From: Paramacrobiotus metropolitanus
Taxonomy: Eukaryota; Tardigrada; Eutardigrada; Parachela; Macrobiotidae
Reading direction: 5' to 3'
Assembly: GCF_019649055.1 (NCBI RefSeq)
Contig: NW_026570265.1
Location: 248,001-312,000 of the forward strand
DNA: 64,000 nt
In this document: positions 33,378-41,661 of the stretch, piece after piece
Numbering within the stretch: the stretch's first letter is position 1
Layout of the letters: each line of letters opens with the position of its first letter
Made by a program: the position numbers and the translations under genes
The notes under the pieces: generated by a model
The model's input: only the letters and a program-made list of their open reading frames with translations
Databases searched by the model: none
Told to the model about the DNA's origin: nothing

Positions 33378-36300
33378 CTATGAAAGGGGGGCAGTCGGAA
33401 TGGTCCGGAAGTGTCCAGGCAGGTCGGCTGACGGAATATCCGGGTAAACCCGAGGAGTAGTTACTACGGCCAGGGGAATCTCGACGCCTGGTTCCATCCG
33501 CGCTTGTCCAGGCTCCATGTCCGCAGCCGGTCGTCGAATCCTGCGCTCCCATTGTTTCCGACATACCGTCGTTAATCGCGAAAATCCGTTGCACATGCAA
33601 CACGCGAAAACCACACTTCCAACGAAAAGTATGATGACGATGGCTGTGATCACGTACTTGATTATCGTGACCCACGAAGCCACCAACGGTAGTTGTCGTC
33701 CAGACTCAACAGCTGTCTGTACGAACTCGTCCGCATGACGAAGGCCATTCTCTTCCATCGCCCCTGCGATCTGAGCGAGAAGCCCATATGTGTACCGGTG
33801 TTCACGACTAAGAGCGTTGGACAACGCTTTGTGAGACAGCTCGGTTGACACATTGAACTTGGCCAGCAGAGACTGATGTGATAGCCGCTGTGTCGGCTGC
33901 TTCCGCATCCAGTCTCCGTTAACAGCGATGAACGGTAAACCGTTTAAATTCACAATTTCAGAATGCCAGCAGCATGTCTGGAATGGAACTAAACTGTACC
34001 CATCGTAAGCTATCGTCCAGTTACGATAGCGGGGCTGAGGCCCACAGGAGGTTGGAAACACTTCGATCTCCACTTCCAGTGCTTGGCACTGTTGCATGAC
34101 GGCGTAGCTACCAAAGCTACGTACATGTTGACAGGTCGTGTACCCTAGCCGTCGCGCGGCCAAGATCCCGCTAACATGGGATAAGGTCACGACGTCCCAC
34201 ATCAGAGACTGATCCATCTTGCACCTCAGCTGGTTAGTCGCTTCGACCAACACGTTCTCGTGATCCGTTAATGTACTACGGATCCACTGAAGATGACTCG
34301 CCAGATAATCGGCCGAGCTCAACACTAAACCGTCACTTGATCGGTTTCCAGTTCCAATCACCGGTGCTTTAGCTGGGCTACTCCGGAGCCCACTAGCACT
34401 CCCAAGGACAATCACAATACCAGGTTCATTTGCCACCCGGTAAGTTAAGGAACTGTCAAAACCGCACTCAGCGGTTTTGTTACCAAGCAAAAACTCCATT
34501 TGCGCCGCGGGGTCACGGACCCGAGTTGTATTGGCGTCTTTTAAAAGCGTTCCCTCACGGGCCGATACCCGTTCCCATCGACACGCTTTCGCGGCGTATT
34601 GTTTGGGTTCCCAAACAATCACGCGATGACCAAACCACGCCATCCCATCTGTGGCCGTAGAAAGGTCACCGAATATGGATCGCACTACGCAGGTCGGGCA
34701 TTCACGTTCCAAAGTGACATGCTCGTACTCGCAGTTCCGTAAGGTGTAGTTCTTGGTTTGCATCCAAGACCCGTCACCAGTCGGTTCCTGTATGTAAGCC
34801 CAGGTCAACCCTGACTTCTCCATGGCGTTTTCACCACACTTCCCGGTCCGAACCATGTCCCAGCACTCATTTGCTCCGGTGTCTCGTACTGATTCACGAA
34901 GTACGGTGTCGGTCCAACCGGTAAATCCTTCTTGGACTGAACGGATCCGATTCCATGTTCGACAGCTGTACCCTTGGAACATCTGACCAGTCTTTGCGGC
35001 CTCCAGGTACACTTCAAATTTGATTGGCGTTCCTTTTAACGGCCCTTGATAGTCACGACACGAGGCTAAACCTTCGAGACTGACTACTCCAAGGTATGTT
35101 GGCTGGCTACAGTTGCATCCCACCACTGGGACTGCGTGTACCAGTCGAGCCATGAACCACAAGGCTGCCAATGCTACGATCCACCACATCGAGCATGTGA
35201 CCTTTGCCTGTCCCTGAACCGATAATCGGTTTGGGCATCGACGAGGTTGTTTCTGTTTACGCGGCTGATTTCCGACTACACGAGCCGGTTCAACCCTTCT
35301 AGGTTGAGCGAGTATAACGTTGCACTCGTTGACATAGAACTTGGTCTGAGTGGTCGCTCGCCCGGATCGGCGCAGCGGTTCCACATCAGATGCGGCACCC
35401 CCGCTGTCGGAGTCGGTACCATCTGCATCCACTTCTGGTTGTTTGGGTACGGGCTCACCAAACACTGTTGATTGGTCCTCGTCTGCTGATTTTCCTTGAG
35501 GGATACTCTTTTCTTGTCTTCCTCCCGCTGAAGAAGATAAGAAAAGGTCATCTCCACTTTCCGTTTTGTGGATGACTGACTCATCTTTCAGGGGTGCCGT
35601 GGGGATCCACCCTTCCCCTTCGCCGTCCTCGGAATCCTCGTACAACTCGTTACGGTCATAGTATCGTTTGAGTTTACTCACGTGGACAACGAACTCTTGC
35701 TTCCGTCTTTTACCTTGGGTCTCGACCCGATAGGTAACCGGAGACATCTTGGCCAAAATACGGTATGGACCATAATACCGGCTCAAGAGTTTGGTCGCCT
35801 TACCTTTCTTACCCGCGGGGTTAAAGACAAGGACTGCTTCACCGGGTTCGTACTGAACATCTCGGTTGGTATCGCGTCCAACGATATAGTTCTGTTGGAC
35901 CTCGATCTGCGCACCGGCTAGTGCGTGCACTTCTGCCAGCCGCTGTCCGACGTCACCGACAAACTTCGGGACATCAGTCGGAACTAATACGTCCACCGGA
36001 AGTACGGCTTCTCGCCCATACAACATCCGGTACGGAGAAAACCCAGTCACATCGTGACAGGAGGTGTTATAGGCAAAGACCACGTATGGTAACGCTTCAT
36101 CCCAAGTCTTTTGGTCCTTATCAATGAACTTGGACAGCATCCCGGCAAGGGTTCGGTTAAACCGTTCGCAGGACCCGTTGGTCTGAGGATGGTAGCCCGA
36201 GGTAACTAACCTTTTCACGTTCAAGAGCTTATAAAGCTCGGTGGTCACTTCATTTAGGAACGGAGTACCTCGGTCGCTGAGGACTTTCAAGGGAATTCCG

Positions 36301-39300
36301 TGACGTAGGAAGATGTCGAACACGAGAAATCGTGCGACACTCTCCGCCGTTTGCGCAACCAACGACTTTGCCACTACAAACTTGGTGAACAGGTCGGTGG
36401 CCGTAATGATATACTTCTTACCACCACTTGACCTTGGTAACGGACCAAGCACGTCCGTAGCCACAATTTCCCAAGGGCCTTCGGCACAAAAGGGCTGCAG
36501 TGGCCCCGCCGTAGCCGTGGTCGGAATATTCCGTGTCTGGCACGGTACACATGTCGCGACGTAACGTCGGACATATTCCACCATAGCCGGGAAAAAGAAT
36601 CGTTCCCGGACCCGATCCCACGTTCGTCCGAACCCGAGGTGCCCTACGTACTTCTCGTCATGGCACTCTCGTAGGATCTCTTCACGGAGCTGCTTTGGCA
36701 CTACCAACAGCAACTGCTCCTCTTTGGACCCGTTCGCCCGCCATCGACGATACAAGATCCCGTCCTTCAACACGTACGACTTTCGTACGATCGTGCCCTC
36801 CGCCTCGGGTGGAAACTCCCGAAGGCGCTCCAAGACAAACGCGTCCTTGGCCTGCTCGGCACGGAAATCTCTTTCCGGCCGGTCAACAACAGCAACGACC
36901 ATGTTGACCTGTTGGACCGGTGGATAACGCGACAAACAATCACCATCGTGGTGAGTCGCTCCCGGTTTGTACCGGATCTCCAGCTCAAACTCTTGCAGCC
37001 GCAGCGCCCAGCGCACAAGTCGGCTGTGAGGTGTTTGGATTCCCATGATCCAACACAAGCTGTGATGATCCGAGAAGACGGTCACCTGTCGTCCCAAGAG
37101 GAAGTGACGGAACTTCTCAAACGACCATACGATAGCCAACGCCTCGCGTTCGGTAGTATGGTATCGCGTTTCAGCGTCCAACAGACGCCGACTTCCATAC
37201 GCGATCGGTCTCTCGCGACCTTCGTCGTCGCGTTGGACCAGCACGGTGCCCAGCGCGTACCCCGATGCGTCGGGGTGCATCTCTACCGGTTTCTCCGGGT
37301 CGAAGTGTGCCAGTACCGGTGCGGTACACATGGCCACTTTGAGGTCGCTAAACGCTTCCTGCTGAGCTTCCCCCCAGAAGAAGGGCTGGTCTTTCTTCGC
37401 CAGCGCATGCAATGGCGCGGCGATATGTGCAAAGCTCTTGATGAATCGGCGATAGTAAGAGCATAAGCCCAAGGAACTCCGCAGGGCTTTCAGGTTCTCC
37501 GGTTGTGGAAACTCGGCGACCGCCATAATTTTATCGGGGTCCGTTTCCAGTCCTTCTCTGGTAACGATGAATCCTAGAACCCGAACCCGGGCCTTGAGAA
37601 AATGACACTTCTCCGGTTTTAGAAGGAGTTTCGCATTGGCTAAAGCTTTAAACACCGCCTCTAGTGCCTCAAAGTGGCGTTCGAGTGTGGTCCCTCCGAT
37701 GACAATGTCGTCGAGGTACACGAACACGTCAACCCACAACAGGCCACTAAGGACATCGGTGATCATCCGCTGAAAAGCAGCGGGTGCGTTCCGTAGGCCG
37801 AAAGGAAGAACTTGGTACTCGTAAAAAGCGCGACCAGCCTGAAAGGCTGTGATCGCCTTCGAGTCTTCGGCCAAAGGTACTTGCCAGTACCCAGACTGAC
37901 AGTCAAGTGTCGTGAAGTACTTCGACCCACTCAGACATGTCAGACAATCCTCCACATTTGGAAGCGGAAACTTGTCGGGTACGGTCAACGCGTTGACCGC
38001 CCGGAAGTCCTGGCAAAGCCGGCGCCCCTTCTTATCGGAGCCCTTTTTAGCTATTACCACCGGACTACTCCAAGGGCTCGTCGACCGACGAATCACGCCC
38101 TTTTCCAACATACTTATGACCTCTGTGTCTAACCATTTGAACTCTTCAGGCGAGTATCGGTACTGCCGTTGCGACACCGGTTGCGCACCAGGTTTCAACT
38201 TTATTTCGAATGGTGACACGTCTGCATTACCCATGCACTTGTCATTAGTATGAAATAGATACATATATCTATTAATCAACTTTAGAACTTCTGGGCCCAC
38301 ATCTCGGGTCTCCAGGTCACACACGTCAAAACTTTCTATCGACAAAGTTTCCCACGTGTAGTCCCACGCTGACAGGTCCAGTTCGGCTTCGGCACCTGTA
38401 AGACGCGGAAAGTTAGTATTAGATGGTGCAGTTTCAACCATCAATACTTCTTGGAGTACCTTTGGTGGCTCTTGCAGCCCACCTTGGTTCCCGCTGACCA
38501 GTCGTTGGGACGTCACGTCCACAAGCAGGTCCAGCTGTTGCAACATGTTGCAACCAATCACTACATCGTGACCTTTCATGGCAAATTCATCGAACACGAT
38601 GAATGGGACGATATCCCGTTGCCCAGCTGTTGCCACTTGCAACAGCACCTGTCCCTGGGCCTCCATCATCTGTCCGTTGGCACACTCGGCTTCGATGGTT
38701 GAAGGAGCCAAATCTACTCCCAACAGGTCCACCAGGGCACGCTGGACAATGCTGATCGTAGATCCAGTGTCCACGACCGCTTCAAACTGTACACCATTCA
38801 ACTCGATTGTGACCTTTGGCAATGGGGCAGTCAACACTGCTCCGGCCAACCACACGACCTCTCCTACAAGAGAGCGTTCGTAAGCGCGCTTTCGGTCAAT
38901 TACATGCCGCAGGTCGTTCGACTTGACCAGCCCCCTTGGCCCAACCAGCGGGGTTGTCTTGTCAACAGAGAGGATTTTCTTACCTCTCTTTGGGTGTGCT
39001 TCCAAAACACACACTTTCTGCTTCTTGGTTAAAGCCAGCTCCAACTCCTTGGCCGCTAGCTCTAACTCCTCGGCGGTGACCCCGACCTTCTGGTCGTGAA
39101 TGCGCATCAACGTAGCCTGACCGTCAACCCGTGACAAGCCCAGGCTTAACTCCACCAAGTGCATCCGGTTCAGCTTCACATCTGCTGAACCAATACGTCC
39201 GTCCAATGCTTCCACTTGCATTTCCCTCCGGATGGTGACTTTATATCCCACAGTCTTGTCCGGTATGACGACGTTCCATTCCACGATGCACTTCCGAGTA

Positions 39301-41279
39301 CGGACTATATCCGCCCCGGTCCGACCATCCAACAGTCCGACCCGAACCTGGATGACATCCATGGGCACATCGTTAGCAAACGACGCCCGAACCCGCAGCA
39401 GTCCATGACCAGTCACTGGCATCATGGAAACTTTGACCATTGGTGGTCCTAACAACGACTTTTCGTGCCCCATTGTCACGTCGTTGTCCAGCGGGTTCAC
39501 GTCCTCCAAAGCCCGCTTCACCGGCGCTTTGGCGACGGTCTCCTTCATCGGCAGCGTTTTCAACGCCCCGACCATGCGTGGCACTCCTGGTTCCGACTTT
39601 CCCGGACACCATTTCAGGCCACCGCGGTCATTCGCTCCGGCCGGTGCATTACCGGCCACCGGTTGCGGTGGCTTACTACCACCCGGCTGTTTGACCGTGC
39701 TAACCGATGGCTCCGATTTCTTCGGCAGCCCTGTCGGTTTTCGCAAAGCTTCGTCCAGCTTCTTCGCTGCGGTGCCCGGTACCTTGACCGCTGCATCCGA
39801 TTTCACCGGCACGGGGTCCAACTTCCTTGGCACCACGTCCGGTTTCTTTGATCCACCGCTTGGCTTCTCCACCACGGTGTCCGCTTTCTTCGGTGCGACC
39901 GATTTGGCTGCGACCGACACGTTAGTCACTACCGATTTAACCACCGGCTTCGGCGTGACTTTAGCAGTCGGTTGCGGTGGCTCCGGCTCCCGGACTTCCA
40001 CTTCTACCGGCTCGCTGTCGGAACTCGGCGGTGTCCACTCTCCATTGTCCGACACCCCAAATTCCATAGCCTCCTCATGACCGACTGACAACTCCAGTGC
40101 GTCCGGTTCCGGTGCAGGCGGTGCCGGCGCTGGCTTTCGTTTTGACGGCAGCTCGTCTTCTGAGCTCGTGTCGCTGTCCGATGTGGTCGGCAGACCGGCC
40201 ACTTCCGGTTTCTTCCGCTTGAAACTCCGGATGCGTGCCTTAAACGTCGGTTTAGCACCAGCTGACTTAAAGGTCACTGGTCTCACCACGCCTCCACTGA
40301 CACGCCCCACCACCATTCGGACTTCCGCTCTGGTCTTGGGTTTATTTGATGGACACTCCCGAGCCAAATGTCCCACCTTCCCGCAGTTGTAACAACTGCG
40401 TTGACCTCCGGGGGTTGGTTTACCTGTAAAACCACTTCCCCCATGTTTGGCGGTAGCCGGCCGATTTGCCGACTCACCATCCCCACTACCAGACGGGTTC
40501 CGTCCGAACGTGCGACTGCGCCATTCCTGACGCTTCGGTGGTCCGAACCTATTTGACGGCTTCGGATGCCCTGTCGTGGCCACCGTCGTTTTAGCATTGT
40601 CACATTCCCGTTGATCCCTCCGGCGAAGCGCGTTTTGCGCCATAGTTAGCTCCCCATAAAACTCCTGGGGAGTCTTCGCCTGTGACAACACGACCATCGT
40701 GTTGAAACGATCGAGCAGGCCATCCTTAACCTGTTCGATGACATCCTCATCCTTCATCTCTCGGTTGACCAAGTAACATTTCGTTACTTTCTCGTTGAAG
40801 TACGTCGCGATATCTTCGTCTGGTTGCTGACGTCGCCTACGTAGCTCGCGTTTGTATTGTAGAATGAGGTCCTTCGGGCGGAACCGAGCGCGTAACTGCG
40901 TCTCGAACGTTGCCCAACTCGTGAAGCTTTCCGTCCCGTCCTTGGTGGTGTGATCCCACCACTGCCCGGCAAACTCCTTCAGGCACAATGGAACCTGGCG
41001 CAACTTCTTGCGCTCGTCCCATTCTAACGCTGCAGCATAGCGGTTAAACTCGCGTAACCACTCATCTACAGCGTCATTCACCATGCCGGTGAATATCGGT
41101 GGACGACTGTCCGATGCGATCTTCAGATCGCTAAACTCCTTGGCAATTTGCCGCGAGTCTAGAACAGTCGGCGCTGTCGCTCCACGCGCCGTCCCCTGCG
41201 GTGTCGTTTCCACCGACGGTCTACTAGTGTTGTCACCTGGTGTCGTCATGTCCCCAGTGAACAACCACTCTAACATCAA
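33378..41279 (-). CDS. Gag-Pol-Env-like single polyprotein of the Gypsy element
   Basis: 2633 residues in one frame. Gag: retrotransposon-gag region (about 70-215, FAGQWWDH) and a CX2CX4HX4C knuckle (CYNCGKVGHLAREC, about 296-309). A Pro/Lys/Ser-rich linker of about 520 residues follows. Protease: VVDTGST (about 833). RT (about 1040-1220) with catalytic FVYLDDIV (about 1184). RNase H (about 1310-1430; PDASG, TEREALA, FSDHHSL). Integrase: HHCC zinc region (about 1535-1580) and DDE core (TDVLGPL about 1605, LSDRGTPF about 1665, then the Glu in NGSCERFN). From about 2028 an env-like module: signal-anchor-like hydrophobic stretch ending VHAVPVVGC, a Cys-rich ectodomain with seven N-X-S/T sequons, and one membrane span (about 2537-2562) ahead of a short basic tail. 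Env normally comes from a spliced RNA; here it is in frame with Pol. Described only; no cleavage product was reconstructed. Confidence 0.93.
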   Translation of the reverse strand: MMLEWLFTGDMTTPGDNTSRPSVETTPQGTARGATAPTVLDSRQIAKEFSDLKIASDSRPPIFTGMVNDAVDEWLREFNRYAAALEWDERKKLRQVPLCLKEFAGQWWDHTTKDGTESFTSWATFETQLRARFRPKDLILQYKRELRRRRQQPDEDIATYFNEKVTKCYLVNREMKDEDVIEQVKDGLLDRFNTMVVLSQAKTPQEFYGELTMAQNALRRRDQRECDNAKTTVATTGHPKPSNRFGPPKRQEWRSRTFGRNPSGSGDGESANRPATAKHGGSGFTGKPTPGGQRSCYNCGKVGHLARECPSNKPKTRAEVRMVVGRVSGGVVRPVTFKSAGAKPTFKARIRSFKRKKPEVAGLPTTSDSDTSSEDELPSKRKPAPAPPAPEPDALELSVGHEEAMEFGVSDNGEWTPPSSDSEPVEVEVREPEPPQPTAKVTPKPVVKSVVTNVSVAAKSVAPKKADTVVEKPSGGSKKPDVVPRKLDPVPVKSDAAVKVPGTAAKKLDEALRKPTGLPKKSEPSVSTVKQPGGSKPPQPVAGNAPAGANDRGGLKWCPGKSEPGVPRMVGALKTLPMKETVAKAPVKRALEDVNPLDNDVTMGHEKSLLGPPMVKVSMMPVTGHGLLRVRASFANDVPMDVIQVRVGLLDGRTGADIVRTRKCIVEWNVVIPDKTVGYKVTIRREMQVEALDGRIGSADVKLNRMHLVELSLGLSRVDGQATLMRIHDQKVGVTAEELELAAKELELALTKKQKVCVLEAHPKRGKKILSVDKTTPLVGPRGLVKSNDLRHVIDRKRAYERSLVGEVVWLAGAVLTAPLPKVTIELNGVQFEAVVDTGSTISIVQRALVDLLGVDLAPSTIEAECANGQMMEAQGQVLLQVATAGQRDIVPFIVFDEFAMKGHDVVIGCNMLQQLDLLVDVTSQRLVSGNQGGLQEPPKVLQEVLMVETAPSNTNFPRLTGAEAELDLSAWDYTWETLSIESFDVCDLETRDVGPEVLKLINRYMYLFHTNDKCMGNADVSPFEIKLKPGAQPVSQRQYRYSPEEFKWLDTEVISMLEKGVIRRSTSPWSSPVVIAKKGSDKKGRRLCQDFRAVNALTVPDKFPLPNVEDCLTCLSGSKYFTTLDCQSGYWQVPLAEDSKAITAFQAGRAFYEYQVLPFGLRNAPAAFQRMITDVLSGLLWVDVFVYLDDIVIGGTTLERHFEALEAVFKALANAKLLLKPEKCHFLKARVRVLGFIVTREGLETDPDKIMAVAEFPQPENLKALRSSLGLCSYYRRFIKSFAHIAAPLHALAKKDQPFFWGEAQQEAFSDLKVAMCTAPVLAHFDPEKPVEMHPDASGYALGTVLVQRDDEGRERPIAYGSRRLLDAETRYHTTEREALAIVWSFEKFRHFLLGRQVTVFSDHHSLCWIMGIQTPHSRLVRWALRLQEFELEIRYKPGATHHDGDCLSRYPPVQQVNMVVAVVDRPERDFRAEQAKDAFVLERLREFPPEAEGTIVRKSYVLKDGILYRRWRANGSKEEQLLLVVPKQLREEILRECHDEKYVGHLGFGRTWDRVRERFFFPAMVEYVRRYVATCVPCQTRNIPTTATAGPLQPFCAEGPWEIVATDVLGPLPRSSGGKKYIITATDLFTKFVVAKSLVAQTAESVARFLVFDIFLRHGIPLKVLSDRGTPFLNEVTTELYKLLNVKRLVTSGYHPQTNGSCERFNRTLAGMLSKFIDKDQKTWDEALPYVVFAYNTSCHDVTGFSPYRMLYGREAVLPVDVLVPTDVPKFVGDVGQRLAEVHALAGAQIEVQQNYIVGRDTNRDVQYEPGEAVLVFNPAGKKGKATKLLSRYYGPYRILAKMSPVTYRVETQGKRRKQEFVVHVSKLKRYYDRNELYEDSEDGEGEGWIPTAPLKDESVIHKTESGDDLFLSSSAGGRQEKSIPQGKSADEDQSTVFGEPVPKQPEVDADGTDSDSGGAASDVEPLRRSGRATTQTKFYVNECNVILAQPRRVEPARVVGNQPRKQKQPRRCPNRLSVQGQAKVTCSMWWIVALAALWFMARLVHAVPVVGCNCSQPTYLGVVSLEGLASCRDYQGPLKGTPIKFEVYLEAAKTGQMFQGYSCRTWNRIRSVQEGFTGWTDTVLRESVRDTGANECWDMVRTGKCGENAMEKSGLTWAYIQEPTGDGSWMQTKNYTLRNCEYEHVTLERECPTCVVRSIFGDLSTATDGMAWFGHRVIVWEPKQYAAKACRWERVSAREGTLLKDANTTRVRDPAAQMEFLLGNKTAECGFDSSLTYRVANEPGIVIVLGSASGLRSSPAKAPVIGTGNRSSDGLVLSSADYLASHLQWIRSTLTDHENVLVEATNQLRCKMDQSLMWDVVTLSHVSGILAARRLGYTTCQHVRSFGSYAVMQQCQALEVEIEVFPTSCGPQPRYRNWTIAYDGYSLVPFQTCCWHSEIVNLNGLPFIAVNGDWMRKQPTQRLSHQSLLAKFNVSTELSHKALSNALSREHRYTYGLLAQIAGAMEENGLRHADEFVQTAVESGRQLPLVASWVTIIKYVITAIVIILFVGSVVFACCMCNGFSRLTTVCRKQWERRIRRPAADMEPGQARMEPGVEIPLAVVTTPRVYPDIPSADLPGHFRTIPTAPLS

Positions 41280-41343
41280 CCTCTCCCTTAATCCGGGACG
41301 AGCGTTAGCTGGTATGTACCGTTACTGTTTAAAAACAGTCCAC

Positions 41344-41356
41344 GGTTTCGGCACCA
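41344..41356 (-). other. Primer-binding site, tRNA-Phe type
   Basis: Two bases inside the 5' LTR the minus strand reads TGGTGCCGAAACC. This is complementary to the 3' end of metazoan tRNA-Phe (GGTTTCGGCA plus CCA), whose acceptor stem starts GCCGAAA. The 13-nt match then stops. The assignment to tRNA-Phe rests on remembered conservation of that tRNA. Confidence 0.75.
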
Positions 41357-41358
41357 AT

Positions 41359-41661
41359 TGTAAGGTCACTCTTCAATAGTCAACCTTGTAATCCAGAGCG
41401 TGTTCTTCTGTAACCTTTATTCGTTTACAGCTCGCAACACACTGGCTTTTGCCGTAAAACATAAATCTCTTTTATACTCTTTTTATGACAGTTATCATCC
41501 ACAGGATCTGTGGGAATATACTAGCGCCCATCAGATATCGGGCTAAGAACAGCGAACGTTCAGCTAACGTGCATGACACAGCATGCCCACAGACAATAGA
41601 CTTTAAACTATCGGTCATAGTTTATATAAACATAAATTATCCACGCGTCTGTGGCGTGACA
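41359..41661 (-). repeat. 5' LTR of the Gypsy element
   Basis: 303 bp, TG...CA on both strands by convention. As the element reads right to left, this right-hand copy is the 5' LTR and should carry the promoter. It matches the left copy base for base except at one position in the AAACTATCGGWCATAG segment. Confidence 0.94.

Larger units (their letters stand above)
33035..41661 (-). mobile_element. Gypsy-type LTR retrotransposon with env-like region, recent insertion
   Basis: 8627 bp, transcribed right to left. Both LTRs are 303 bp, start TG and end CA, and differ at a single base by eye (A at 33292 region versus T in the right copy). A 4-bp duplication AATA flanks it (33031-33034 and 41662-41665). 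A primer site lies 2 nt inside the 5' LTR and a purine tract abuts the 3' LTR. One uninterrupted 2633-codon ORF carries gag, protease, RT, RNase H, integrase and an env-like module. Pol order (integrase after RNase H) places it in the Gypsy/Metaviridae group. Near-identical LTRs and an open ORF point to very recent transposition and a potentially active copy. Confidence 0.95.

Noticed and set aside
36912..37466. 184-codon plus-strand ORF
   Set aside because: Antisense to the RNase H region of the Gypsy element.
39424..40080. 218-codon plus-strand ORF, Gly/Phe/Ser/Thr-rich
   Set aside because: Antisense to the Pro/Lys-rich Gag linker of the Gypsy element; its composition is explained by the complementary codons.
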